A DNA stretch of 64,000 nt from Aldehydirespirator sp965117015 (GTDB lineage Bacteria; Actinomycetota; Acidimicrobiia; Acidimicrobiales; Aldehydirespiratoraceae). The DNA lies in NCBI GenBank assembly GCA_965117015.1, contig OZ220747.1, forward strand, positions 1,426,001-1,490,000, in the 5' to 3' direction. Shown piece after piece: positions 16,048 through 24,247 of the stretch. The notes under the pieces were generated by a model. It had not been told where the DNA came from and did not search any database. It saw only the letters and a list, made by a program, of their open reading frames with translations. Both the position numbers and the translations under genes were made by a program. Numbering within the stretch: the first letter of the stretch is position 1; every line of letters begins with the position of its first letter.

Positions 16048-17220
16048 TCAGGCTTCGGCCGCGTCCACCGCGTCGAGCGCGGCCACGGCGGCCTCCAGCA
16101 TGCGGGCGCTGCAGCCGGCCATCTCCACCGGCGGCACGTGCTCCTCCGACAGGGCTTGGGCCGCCGCCTTGAACGCGTCGGCCGCCGGGCCGTCGCCCAG
16201 CACGGCGGGCTCGCCCGTGTCGAAGCCGTCGGCCACGGCGGCCTCGAGAGGAATGCGGCCCAGCAGCGGCACCCCCACCTCCGCGGCGAGGGCCTCGCCC
16301 CCTCCCGAGCCGAACACGGCGTGACGCCCGCCGTCGGGGGTGGCCAGGTAGCTCATGTTCTCGATCACACCAACGATGCGCAGGTAGTTCTTGCGGCCCA
16401 TGTCCACCACTCGGGCCGCCACCTTCTGGGCGGCCGTCGCCGGAGTGGTCACGATGATCATCTCGGCTCGCGGCAGCATCCTGGCCAGGCCCATCTGCAC
16501 GTCGCCGGTGCCGGGCGGCATGTCGATCAGCAGGTAGTCCAGGTCGTCGCTCCAGCGGACGTCCTCGCAGAAGTGCTGCACGGCCCGGTTGAGCATCAGC
16601 CCTCGCCACATCAGCGCCGAGTCCTCCCGGTCCACCAGGAAGCCCATCGACACCACCTCGAGGCGACCTTCGCCGACGGTCCGGGTGATCGGGACGATCT
16701 TGCCGTCGAGGGAGCGGAGATCGCCGTCGACGCCCAGCATCCGGGGCACCGAGTAGCCCCAGATGTCGGCGTCCATCACGCCGACGTTGAACCCTTGCGC
16801 GGCCAGTGCCGCCGCCAGGTTGGTGGTGACCGTGGACTTGCCGACGCCGCCCTTGCCGCTGGCCACCATCAGCACCTTGGTGGTCGGCGGGATGGCGGTG
16901 TCCGGGGCGCGTTGTGCGACGTTGAAGCGGGCTTTGGCCATGGCCGCGGCCTTCTCGTCGTCGGTGAGCTCGGCCCACACGATGCGGACCTTGGTCACGC
17001 CGGGAAGGGACTCCAGCCGGGCCTTGACGTCCTTTTGGATCTGGGCCCTCAGGGGGCAGCCGGAGGTGGTGAGAGCGATCTCAATGCGGATAACGCCGTC
17101 GTCGGACACCTGCGCCCCCCGGGCCATGCCCAGTTCCACCAGGTTGCTGCCCAACTCAGGATCGACCACTCCCCGCATCATGTCCATCACGGCCTCGGCC
17201 GTCGGTACGGTCGTGGTCAC
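16048..17220 (-). CDS. mrp: Mrp/ApbC-family Fe-S cluster carrier ATPase
   Basis: 390 residues from GTG. Residues 10-95 are an MIP18/DUF59 domain (V-V-D-P-E-L-G-S-N-L-V-E-L-G). From about 110 comes the deviant Walker A of the MinD/Mrp ATPases, S-G-K-G-G-V-G-K-S-T-V, then D-A-D-I-W-G-Y-S-V-P and L-L-I-D-M-P-P-G-T-G-D. Near residue 300 the M-S-Y-L element lacks the C-x2-C seen in many Mrp proteins, reading N-M-S-Y-L-A-T-P instead. The family binds and transfers [4Fe-4S] clusters. It is divergent from a HesB-type gene, consistent with Fe-S assembly. Confidence 0.88.
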   Translation of the reverse strand: MTTTVPTAEAVMDMMRGVVDPELGSNLVELGMARGAQVSDDGVIRIEIALTTSGCPLRAQIQKDVKARLESLPGVTKVRIVWAELTDDEKAAAMAKARFNVAQRAPDTAIPPTTKVLMVASGKGGVGKSTVTTNLAAALAAQGFNVGVMDADIWGYSVPRMLGVDGDLRSLDGKIVPITRTVGEGRLEVVSMGFLVDREDSALMWRGLMLNRAVQHFCEDVRWSDDLDYLLIDMPPGTGDVQMGLARMLPRAEMIIVTTPATAAQKVAARVVDMGRKNYLRIVGVIENMSYLATPDGGRHAVFGSGGGEALAAEVGVPLLGRIPLEAAVADGFDTGEPAVLGDGPAADAFKAAAQALSEEHVPPVEMAGCSARMLEAAVAALDAVDAAEA

Positions 17221-17341
17221 AACTCGATGCTACCGTGGTGCCTGTCAGGCCGATCCGGCCCGCCGGTAGCCGCGTCGGCCGCCGCTCGCTAGGTTGGCAC
17301 CAATCCGAGTTGCCTCACCCATCAGCCCACGGGGAGCCATC

Positions 17342-17662
17342 ATGATCACACTCACCGAGAAGGCGTCGATCAAGGTATCGGAGCTCATCAAGGCGGAGGG
17401 AGAGGATGGCCTCGCCCTGCGGGTGGCTGTGCGTCCCGGCGGATGCTCGGGATTCTCCTACGAGATGTACTTCGACACCGACATAGTCGACGGCGACACC
17501 AAGGAGACCTTCGGCGACGTTCAGGTGGTGGTGGACCCGTCGTCGGCCATGCTGCTCGATGGGGCCACGCTCGACTATTCCGATGGGCTGCAGCAGGCCG
17601 GGTTCTCGATCGACAACCCCAACGCCCAGCGCAGCTGCGGCTGCGGCCAGAGCTTCAGCTAG
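17342..17662 (+). CDS. HesB/IscA/ErpA-type iron-sulfur assembly protein
   Basis: 106 residues from the ATG at 17342, with GGGGAG upstream. The A-type carrier signature is complete: R-P-G-G-C-S-G-F-S-Y near residue 37 and the C-terminal pair in S-C-G-C-G-Q-S-F. These three cysteines bind a [2Fe-2S] or [4Fe-4S] cluster for delivery to apoproteins. The divergent neighbour is Mrp and the next gene downstream encodes a [2Fe-2S] protein, so the local theme is Fe-S maturation. Confidence 0.92.
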   Translation: MITLTEKASIKVSELIKAEGEDGLALRVAVRPGGCSGFSYEMYFDTDIVDGDTKETFGDVQVVVDPSSAMLLDGATLDYSDGLQQAGFSIDNPNAQRSCGCGQSFS

Positions 17663-17672
17663 CCAGGCCGCT

Positions 17673-17688
17673 CGGGCCGATCGGCCCG
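17673..17688. terminator. Perfect 16-base palindrome after the HesB-type gene
   Basis: CGGGCCGATCGGCCCG is self-complementary and lies between the HesB-type stop and the next start at 17702, followed by GGGGCATAAAATT. It may be a terminator-like stem or an operator for the downstream gene; the sequence does not decide. Confidence 0.4.
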
Positions 17689-17701
17689 GGGCATAAAATT
17701 G

Positions 17702-19339
17702 ATGACGCTTCAGCCCTCTGAGGCTCAAGATCCGCACCGGTTTCGCGAGAGTTTCGAGATCGTCGTAGACGGCGCGCCGGTGGCGGTGGCCGACGATGGG
17801 CTGACGTTGCTGGACGTGCTGCGCGAGCAGTTGGGTGTGCGCTCGGTGAAGGACGGGTGCAGCCCCCAGGGCCAGTGCGGCTGCTGCACTGTGCTGGTGG
17901 ACGGTCAGCCCAGGGTGGCCTGCGTCACCCCGGCCCGGCGGGTGGCGGGCCGGGCCATCACCACCCTTGAGGGCCTCGACGCCGACGCGCGAGACAGCTG
18001 GGGGCGGGCCTTCGCGGCCACCGGAGGCAGCCAGTGCGGGTTCTGCACGCCCGGGATCATCTGCCGCTTCGCCGGGCTCCACGCCAAGGGCGCCGACCAC
18101 GATGACCGGAAGGTCGCGGCCCGGGCCCTGGCTGCCCATCTCTGCCGCTGCACCGGCTGGCAGCCCATTCTCGATGCTTGGCAGGCCTACCCGGGGTTCG
18201 CGGCGGGAACCGCCGACGCTGCTATCGACCTGGAGCCCGACCAGAGGGCCGCGGCTGATCTCCGGGCGACGATCGAGGGGCACACCCGGCAGTCCACCGG
18301 TCCCCACGTGTCGCTTGGGGCGGGCGGCTTCGCCGACGACACGGCCCCGGCGGGCGCCCTCGTGGCTGTGCGGGCCGGTCCGGACTCGGGTGCGGCCGAC
18401 GAGCACGGCTGGGTGGTTGCCGAGACGGCCGTCGAGGCGCGAAGTCTCGCCGGGCAGATTCCGGGTCGGCGCACCACTGCCAATTGGGATCCGCCGTTGG
18501 AGGTGCCGCCGGGCGACTGGGCCGTCACCCTGCGGACCAGTTGGACCGAGCCCGGCTACCTGGAGACCGACGCAGCCTGGTGCGAACCAGGCCGCGAGCC
18601 GGCCTCACCGCTGGGCAACGGTGGAGCGTTCGGCGGGAAGCTCCACTCGCCGGTGGCGGAGGCCGCCCGCTTGCTCGCCGACCGTCACGGCCGGCCCGTG
18701 AGGGTGCTGTGGTCGCGGCCCGACACGGTCGAACTGGGCCCCAAGCGGCCCCCGATCGCAGCGGGAGTGCGGTCCGACGGCAGCGGAGAGATGGTCGTGG
18801 CCCGAACCCCGGGAATCGCCGAATCGATCCGGGCCTACGCACCAGACCTGGCCGTGACCGAAGTCGACCTGCCAGGCCCGCCCACTTCTGCGCAAGTACG
18901 GGGTGCGGGTTGGGCCGAGGCTGCGGTTCTGCTGGCCGCGGCCGGGGGCGAGCCGGGTTGGATCACCTGTCCTGGTGGGGGGTCGGCGACCGCCTCGGTG
19001 GACGGCGACGGCTCGATCAACGTGCGGGTGCGGGCCGGTCGAGTCCTTGATGAGACCGTACTGCGCTCCTACTGCACGGGGGCGGCCCACATGGCCTATT
19101 CGTGGGTGACCAGCGAGTCGCTCGGTGTCGATCCCGACGGCGTGGTCCACGACCTGACCGTGCGCTCATTCGGGATAGTCAGCGCGGCCAACATGCCGGC
19201 GGTGCAGGTCGATGTGCTCGACGGCGGCTCTGAGCCGGTCAACGGCAGCGACGCCGTGTTCGCGGCGGTGGCCGCCGCGGTGTGGATCGACCGCGGCTGC
19301 CCGCCTATCTGGCCGACCGGATCTTCGACTGGAGCTTAG
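17702..19339 (+). CDS. Fusion of a [2Fe-2S] molybdenum-hydroxylase small subunit with a shortened molybdopterin-binding region
   Basis: 545 residues from ATG. Residues 10-165 match CoxS/XdhC-type small subunits: C-S-P-Q-G-Q-C-G-C-C-T-V-L for the first cluster, then C-G-F-C-T-P-G-I-I and H-L-C-R-C-T-G-W for the second. The remaining 380 residues resemble the large subunit's cofactor domain, with G-N-G-G-A-F-G-G-K near residue 300 and G-A-A-H-M-A-Y. The first large-subunit domain appears missing, and normal large subunits are about 750-800 residues. A FAD subunit is not nearby. Whether it binds molybdopterin is uncertain. Confidence 0.72.
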   Translation: MTLQPSEAQDPHRFRESFEIVVDGAPVAVADDGLTLLDVLREQLGVRSVKDGCSPQGQCGCCTVLVDGQPRVACVTPARRVAGRAITTLEGLDADARDSWGRAFAATGGSQCGFCTPGIICRFAGLHAKGADHDDRKVAARALAAHLCRCTGWQPILDAWQAYPGFAAGTADAAIDLEPDQRAAADLRATIEGHTRQSTGPHVSLGAGGFADDTAPAGALVAVRAGPDSGAADEHGWVVAETAVEARSLAGQIPGRRTTANWDPPLEVPPGDWAVTLRTSWTEPGYLETDAAWCEPGREPASPLGNGGAFGGKLHSPVAEAARLLADRHGRPVRVLWSRPDTVELGPKRPPIAAGVRSDGSGEMVVARTPGIAESIRAYAPDLAVTEVDLPGPPTSAQVRGAGWAEAAVLLAAAGGEPGWITCPGGGSATASVDGDGSINVRVRAGRVLDETVLRSYCTGAAHMAYSWVTSESLGVDPDGVVHDLTVRSFGIVSAANMPAVQVDVLDGGSEPVNGSDAVFAAVAAAVWIDRGCPPIWPTGSSTGA

Positions 19340-19559
19340 AGCGCAGCGACGGCGGCTCGGGCCGGTGCGGGTAGCCGGTCTCGGCCTCCTTGCGGGCCAG
19401 CTCCAGGTACTCGTTGGAGCGGTCGCCATCTCGGTTGGCCGCGTCGGAGTCGATCTTCAGGAAGCTGCCCAGTGCTGCGGCCAGGATCCCGCTGCCGATC
19501 AGCACGGCCACCGGGAACACCACCACCAGCACGATCACCATCACCACCGCTCCGGCCAC
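19305..19559 (-). CDS. Small membrane protein
   Basis: 84 residues from GTG. Residues 2-35 are a single hydrophobic helix (Val/Ile/Ala), followed by a polar, charged tail with R-S-N-E-Y-L-E-L-A-R-K-E-A-E. The gene overlaps the 3' end of the convergent [2Fe-2S] fusion gene by 35 bases and starts 31 bases from the divergent aldehyde dehydrogenase start. No family is recognised. The amphipathic design and good codon usage argue it is real. Confidence 0.55.
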   Translation of the reverse strand: MAGAVVMVIVLVVVFPVAVLIGSGILAAALGSFLKIDSDAANRDGDRSNEYLELARKEAETGYPHRPEPPSLRSKLQSKIRSAR

Positions 19560-19589
19560 GCACCGAGCATACGCGTTTAGGGTTTACCC

Positions 19590-21020
19590 GTGCATCAGCT
19601 CATCGGGGGGCAACGCCGGCTGGGGCAGGGTGTCGACCCGCTGGCGGTGCTCGAGCCGGCCACCGGTGAGGTGCTGGCCGAGATCGACACCGCCGCGCTC
19701 GCCGACGTTGACGACGCCGTCGCCGCGGCCAACTCGGCTGCCCCCGAGTTGGAGCGGCTGAGCTTCTTCGAGCGGGCCGACCTGCTGTGGGCCACCGCCG
19801 ACCGCCTCGAAGCCGGCGCGGCGCCTCTCGCCGAGCAGTTGGCCCGGGAATCGGGCAAGGCGCTGGCCGCCGAGGCGGTCGACGAGCTGGCCGAGTCGGC
19901 TGACATCTTCCGGCTGGCCGCCGAGGAGATCAAGCGGCTGGAGACCCATGTACTGCCCAGCGTCGATCCCCGCAAGCGGGTGTTCACCCATCGCAAGCCC
20001 AACGGCGTGTACGCGCTGGTCACGCCGTGGAACTTCCCCATGAACATCCCCGCCGAGCTCCTGGCCGCCGCGCTGGCCGCCGGCAATCCGGCCGTGATCA
20101 AACCCTCGGAGAACGCCCCGCTCTCCGCGCTGGCTCTGGCCGAGGCCGTGGCGGGCGCCGGTTTCCCGACGGGAGCGGTGTCGGTGGTGATGGGCCGGGG
20201 AGATGTCGGTCAGGCTCTGGTCTCGCATCCCGGTGTCCACGGCGTGGGGTTCGTGGGCTCTCAGGCCACCGCCGCGGCGATCGTGGCCGCGGCCGGCATG
20301 AAGCGCACCATCATCGAGGCGTCGGGCAACGGCCCCCAGATCGTGTTCGATGACGCCGACCTGGAGGCCGCGGCTGACGCCGCGGTGTTCGGCGCCCACT
20401 TCGTGTCGGGCCAGTGCTGCGTGGCCACCGAACGCCTGCTGGTGCACGACTCGGTGCATGACGCCATGGTCGACCTGCTGGTCGATCGGGCCGCGGCCGT
20501 CACCCTTGGCGACCCGCTGGACGATGCCACCCTGATGGGGCCGCTCAACAACGAGGTCGTGGCAGCCCGAATGGATGCCCATGTGGCCGGCGCGACGGCC
20601 CAGGGTGCCCGGCTGCTTCTCGGCGGGCGTCGTGAGCCGGACCGTCCGACCGGTCTCTCCTACGAGATGACCGTCATCGACGATGTGACCCCGGCCATGG
20701 ACGTGTTCCGCCACGAGAGCTTCGGTCCCGTCGTACCGGTGACCCGCTTCAGCTCGGACGACGAGGCCTTCGCGCTGGCCAACGACTCCGACCTCGGCCT
20801 GCAGGCGTCGGTGTTCACTGCGTCGCTGAGCAGGGCCTACCGGGCCGTCGACGAGTTGCGCACCGGCACGGTGCTCGTCAACGAGGGGACCGCCTTCTGG
20901 GAGCAGCACCCGCCCTTCGGTGGGGCGTCGCGCACCGGCACCGGTTGGGGCCGCATCGGCGGCAAGTACACGATCCTCGACATGACCGACCTGCGCACCG
21001 CCATCATCGACACTGGCTAG
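19590..21020 (+). CDS. NAD(P)-dependent aldehyde dehydrogenase, succinate-semialdehyde type
   Basis: 476 residues from GTG. The ALDH fold is complete: T-P-W-N-F-P-M-N-I-P, K-P-S-E-N-A-P, a general-base region E-A-S-G-N-G-P in place of the usual E-L-G-G-K, and the nucleophile in G-Q-C-C-V-A-T-E-R. The C-terminus has F-G-P-V-V-P-V and P-F-G-G. The substituted glutamate loop is seen in some succinate-semialdehyde-like branches, but the substrate cannot be set. It is convergent with the ligase gene downstream. Confidence 0.85.
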   Translation: MHQLIGGQRRLGQGVDPLAVLEPATGEVLAEIDTAALADVDDAVAAANSAAPELERLSFFERADLLWATADRLEAGAAPLAEQLARESGKALAAEAVDELAESADIFRLAAEEIKRLETHVLPSVDPRKRVFTHRKPNGVYALVTPWNFPMNIPAELLAAALAAGNPAVIKPSENAPLSALALAEAVAGAGFPTGAVSVVMGRGDVGQALVSHPGVHGVGFVGSQATAAAIVAAAGMKRTIIEASGNGPQIVFDDADLEAAADAAVFGAHFVSGQCCVATERLLVHDSVHDAMVDLLVDRAAAVTLGDPLDDATLMGPLNNEVVAARMDAHVAGATAQGARLLLGGRREPDRPTGLSYEMTVIDDVTPAMDVFRHESFGPVVPVTRFSSDDEAFALANDSDLGLQASVFTASLSRAYRAVDELRTGTVLVNEGTAFWEQHPPFGGASRTGTGWGRIGGKYTILDMTDLRTAIIDTG

Positions 21021-21043
21021 AGGCCGAGCTTGCCGGGCTCTCG

Positions 21044-22180
21044 CTAGATCTCCGGAGGCGCGATCGTGTCGGCGATCAGGGCGTCGACGACGGCCTTGAG
21101 AGCCTCGTCCTCGGTGGCGCCCTCCTCGAGCGCACCGCGGTACACGGCGAGTTGGCGATCCGCGGAGGTGCCTCGCTGGCAGATCGTTCGGGTGTGCTCG
21201 ATCTCCGCCACGCAGTTCAGGGCCTCGGCGTCGGGTCTGACCATCTCGATCAGTTCCTCCAGCAGGTCACCGAAGGGCACTAGCACGCCCTTGCCGAAGT
21301 CCATGAGCTCGCCACCGATTCCGTAACGCTCCGCTCGCCACAGGTTCTCCGAGAGCAGGAAGTTGGCGTAGCTCCGCCAGCGGCGGTTCTCCTGCCTGAG
21401 CCGCCAGAGCATCCTCATCAGGCAGACGTACATGGCGGCCAACGCGATGGTGTCCTCCATCCTGGTGGGCAGGTCGGTGACCCGCATCTCCACGGTGGGG
21501 TAGCGCTCCGACGGGCGGATGTGCCACCACACCATGCTGGAGTCCTCGATGATCCCGGCTTGCACCAGCACATCGATATGGCGCCTGAACTCGGACCACG
21601 AGGAGAACTTCTCCGGGAATCCGGTGCGGGGCAGAGCCTCGCCCACTGTCAGGCGGTAGCACTTGAGGCCGGTGTCGCGTCCCTCCCAGAACGGTGACGA
21701 GGTCGACAGGGCCAGCAGATGGGGCAGGAAGTACGCGGCCTGGTCCATCAGATCGATCCGCAGATCGGGATCCTCGATGCCGACATGGACGTGCAACCCG
21801 GAGATGAGCAGCCGCCGGGTCACGGCCTGCAGGTCGGTGGTGAGGACCCGGTAGCGCTCCTTGTCGGTGTACTGCTGCGAGAGCCACCTCGCGAACGGGT
21901 GGGACGAGGCGGCGATGGGCGCCATCCCGTATTCGGCGGCAGCCTCGGCCACCGCTTGGCGGAGCACCCAGATGTCGGCGCGGAGCTCCTTCAGGTTGGA
22001 GCAGACGTCCGTGCCGATCTCGATCTGGGAGTCGAACAGCTCCCTGGCCACCAGGCCGTGGCGCACGTTGGACACTGTCTCCATCAGGCCGGGAGGCTGC
22101 TTGGTGATGAGGGCCCCGGTCTCGCGCTCCACGAGCAGGTATTCCTCCTCAACGCCCATGGTCCACGCCGGTTCGTTCAT
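21044..22180 (-). CDS. YbdK-type carboxylate-amine ligase (GCS2 family)
   Basis: 378 residues from the ATG at 22180; a GTG lies directly before it. The N-terminus T-M-G-V-E-E-E-Y-L-L-V is the ATP-grasp-like glutamate-cysteine ligase 2 signature, with S-G-L-H-V-H-V-G near residue 130 and R-P-S-E-R-Y-P-T-V-E-M-R-V-T-D near 225. Family members show weak glutamate-cysteine ligase activity; the physiological substrate of most is unknown. In actinobacteria such genes may feed mycothiol or ergothioneine related chemistry, but nothing nearby supports that here. Confidence 0.85.
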   Translation of the reverse strand: MNEPAWTMGVEEEYLLVERETGALITKQPPGLMETVSNVRHGLVARELFDSQIEIGTDVCSNLKELRADIWVLRQAVAEAAAEYGMAPIAASSHPFARWLSQQYTDKERYRVLTTDLQAVTRRLLISGLHVHVGIEDPDLRIDLMDQAAYFLPHLLALSTSSPFWEGRDTGLKCYRLTVGEALPRTGFPEKFSSWSEFRRHIDVLVQAGIIEDSSMVWWHIRPSERYPTVEMRVTDLPTRMEDTIALAAMYVCLMRMLWRLRQENRRWRSYANFLLSENLWRAERYGIGGELMDFGKGVLVPFGDLLEELIEMVRPDAEALNCVAEIEHTRTICQRGTSADRQLAVYRGALEEGATEDEALKAVVDALIADTIAPPEI

Positions 22181-22225
22181 CACCCTGCTCCTGTCCGATG
22201 GTCGCTGCGAGACTAGCCGTGCCCC

Positions 22226-22669
22226 TCAGCCCGCGAACACGGCCTCGGTAGTGAAGGTGATACCCCGCTCCAGGGTCTTGTGCACCGGGCAGCGGCGGGC
22301 GATGTCGGCCAGGCGGGAGCGCTGCTCCTCGTCGAAGTCGCCCTCGATGAAGATCTGGCTGCGGACCCGGTCGATGTAGCCCGAGGTCTCCGACTCGCAG
22401 TCGTCGCAGTCGTTGGCATGGACCCGGTCGTGCGTGTAGCTGGCCGAGACCGAGTGCAGGTTCCAGCCCTTGCGCCGGCAGTACATCGACACGGTGATGC
22501 AAGTGCAGGCGGCCACCGAAGACAGCAGCAGTTCGTAGGGGTTGGGGCCGGTGTCGGCCCCGCCCACGTCGGCGGGCTCGTCGGCGTGCCACAGGTGCGA
22601 ACCGGATCTCAGTTCAACCGAGAACTCGGCGCCGGGTTCGATCTTGACATCCGCAGTGATGGTGGTCAT
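22226..22669 (-). CDS. OsmC-family peroxiredoxin-like protein
   Basis: 147 residues from the ATG at 22669. The family layout is present: G-P-N-P-Y-E-L-L-L-S-S-V-A-A-C-T at about residue 48-63, and the second conserved cysteine in R-C-P-V-H-K-T-L-E-R. These two cysteines reduce organic hydroperoxides. Of the subfamilies, the length and N-P-Y-E-L-L form suit the YhfA/OsmC-like group. The divergent promoter region toward the enoyl-CoA hydratase gene is occupied by the paired palindromic elements. Confidence 0.88.
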   Translation of the reverse strand: MTTITADVKIEPGAEFSVELRSGSHLWHADEPADVGGADTGPNPYELLLSSVAACTCITVSMYCRRKGWNLHSVSASYTHDRVHANDCDDCESETSGYIDRVRSQIFIEGDFDEEQRSRLADIARRCPVHKTLERGITFTTEAVFAG

Positions 22670-22706
22670 GGCGCAAGCGTACGGCTGAGACCGACCGGCG
22701 CCGGTC

Positions 22707-22824
22707 GAATTGGCAGCGTTGTGCACGGTATGCGTGCAGTGTGCTGCCAGTTCGTGGGGTGGCTGGTTGCTGGCCGGGAATTGGCAGCGTTGTGCACGGT
22801 ATGCGTGCAGTGTGCTGCCAATTC
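22707..22824. repeat. Two tandem nested palindromic elements
   Basis: Copy 1 runs 22707-22753 and copy 2 22778-22824, 24 bases apart. Each begins GAATTGGCAGC and ends GCTGCCAGTTC (copy 1) or GCTGCCAATTC (copy 2). The 25-base interiors are identical and hold a second stem, TGCAC against GTGCA around GGTATGC. They fill the divergent osmC/enoyl-CoA hydratase intergenic region. Reading them as protein gives only repetitive, unlikely peptides. Confidence 0.85.
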
Positions 22825-22845
22825 GGTGGAGTGCGATACTGAGAC

Positions 22846-23619
22846 ATGCCAGCGGCCACCTACGAGCGCGACGGGCATGTCGCCACCATCACCTACAACC
22901 GCCCGGAGGCGCTGAACGCGGTCAACGGGGCTATGCGCCGGGCCCTGGACGAGGCCTGGGTGGCCTTCCGGGAGGACACCGACGCCTGGGTGGCCATCGT
23001 CACCGGGGCGGGCCGGGCCTTCTGCGCCGGCGCCGACCTGAAGGACTCCGAGGGCTCGACGGGGGAGTGGCCCGGCTCGTTCTGGGAGTGGCCCACCATC
23101 ACCACCTTCGAGTCGGGCATGGAGATCTGGAAGCCCACCATCGCCGCGGTCAACGGACCCTGCATCGGCTACGGCCTCACCGCGGTGCTGGCCTGCGACT
23201 TCGTGCTGGCCAGCGAGCGGGCCACCTTCGCCTACCCCGAGGTCCGCATCGGCGTGCCCACCATCGTGGGGGCGCTGCGCCTGCCCGACCGGGTGGCCTG
23301 GCCCGACGCCCTGGAGCTGCTGCTCACCGGCGAGACCATCGACGCGGCGAGGGCCAGGGAGACCGGCCTGGCGTGGAAGGTCATCCCTCACGACGATCTC
23401 ATGGCCGAGGCCCGCAGGTTGGCCGACCGGCTGTGCGCGGGCGCACCCCTGGCGGTGCGGGCCACCAACGAGATGGCTCACCGGGGCCGCACCCTCGGAT
23501 GGACGGAGGCGGTCCGCATGGGCGAGACCATGCGCCGGGTGGCGTCCAACACCGCCGATGCCGCCGAGGGGATAGCCGCCTGGAAGGAAGGCCGCCCCCC
23601 GAACTGGCAAGCCCGCTGA
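22846..23619 (+). CDS. Enoyl-CoA hydratase/isomerase family protein
   Basis: 257 residues from ATG. Crotonase-fold motifs: N-R-P-E-A-L-N-A-V-N, the oxyanion segment A-F-C-A-G-A-D-L-K-D near residue 60, and G-P-C-I-G-Y-G-L-T-A-V-L-A-C-D-F near 104, followed by Y-P-E-V-R-I-G-V-P. The second oxyanion glycine region reads G-Y-G-L instead of the common G-G-G, so the reaction may be hydration, isomerisation or another crotonase chemistry. It is followed after 20 bases by an acetyltransferase gene. Confidence 0.85.
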   Translation: MPAATYERDGHVATITYNRPEALNAVNGAMRRALDEAWVAFREDTDAWVAIVTGAGRAFCAGADLKDSEGSTGEWPGSFWEWPTITTFESGMEIWKPTIAAVNGPCIGYGLTAVLACDFVLASERATFAYPEVRIGVPTIVGALRLPDRVAWPDALELLLTGETIDAARARETGLAWKVIPHDDLMAEARRLADRLCAGAPLAVRATNEMAHRGRTLGWTEAVRMGETMRRVASNTADAAEGIAAWKEGRPPNWQAR

Positions 23620-23639
23620 ACGGATCGGCGGGGAAGGGA

Positions 23640-24173
23640 ATGTCTCCGATTCGTATCAGGGCGGCAGTCCCGGCTGATGCTGGTCCGTTGGCGAGAGTCC
23701 ACGTCGATACGTGGAGGACCGCATACTCCGGCATCGTGCCGGCCGACTACCTGGCGGGCTTGTCGTACGAGGCGAGGGAGTCGCGATGGAATGACATCTT
23801 CGTCGCCAACCAGCCCGCCACCAGCACCTTCGTTGCCGAGACCGGCGAGGGCGAGATCGTCGGATTCGCGAGCGGCGGGCCTGAGCGTCAGGGCGATCCC
23901 ACCTACCTCGGAGAGGTCTACGCCGTCTACGTGCTCCAAGACCACCAGCGGCGTGGTGTGGGGCGACATCTCACCGTGGCCGTGATCGGGCAGCTGCGGC
24001 GCGACGGATTCGCATCGATGTTGTTGTGGGTGCTCAAGGACAACGCCCCAGCCCGCCGGTTCTACGAGTCGATGGGAGGCGAGCCGGTCGGTCGCAGGAT
24101 TACCACGATCGGCGGGGCGGACCTCACCGAGCTGTCCTACGGCTGGAGGGACATCACCCTGACTGGGGGCTAA
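23640..24173 (+). CDS. GNAT-family N-acetyltransferase
   Basis: 177 residues from ATG, preceded by GGGGAAGGG. N-terminal I-R-I-R-A-A-V-P-A-D-A and H-V-D-T-W-R-T-A-Y fit the RimI/YitI-like branch. The acetyl-CoA motif A is A-V-Y-V-L-Q-D-H-Q-R-R-G-V-G-R-H-L (Q-x-x-G-x-G type, near residue 100), and motif B is L-L-W-V-L-K-D-N-A-P-A-R-R-F-Y-E-S-M-G. The acceptor is not predictable. Probably co-transcribed with the enoyl-CoA hydratase gene. Confidence 0.87.
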   Translation: MSPIRIRAAVPADAGPLARVHVDTWRTAYSGIVPADYLAGLSYEARESRWNDIFVANQPATSTFVAETGEGEIVGFASGGPERQGDPTYLGEVYAVYVLQDHQRRGVGRHLTVAVIGQLRRDGFASMLLWVLKDNAPARRFYESMGGEPVGRRITTIGGADLTELSYGWRDITLTGG

Positions 24174-24201
24174 CGGCCGGACGGTTGATCCAGAGCGCGC
24201 C

Positions 24202-24233
24202 GGCCGGGGCGCCCCGTGCGGGACGCCCCGGCC
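24202..24233. terminator. Strong bidirectional terminator hairpin
   Basis: GGCCGGGGCG (24202-24211) pairs perfectly with CGCCCCGGCC (24224-24233), and the interior CCC-GTGC-GGG continues the stem. It lies between the convergent acetyltransferase and potD-like genes and would serve both strands. Confidence 0.75.
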
Positions 24234-24247
24234 GTGCGGCTCGAGTG

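Noticed and set aside
21021..21043. Weak GAGC/GCTC stem between the convergent aldehyde dehydrogenase and YbdK-type genes
   Set aside because: Only four base pairs in GC-rich DNA; not distinguishable from chance.
22666..22860. Small proteins encoded by the palindrome doublet at 22.7 kb
   Set aside because: All frames through it are products of the repeated DNA (W-Q-H-T-A-R-I-P-C repeated) with no ribosome-binding sites.
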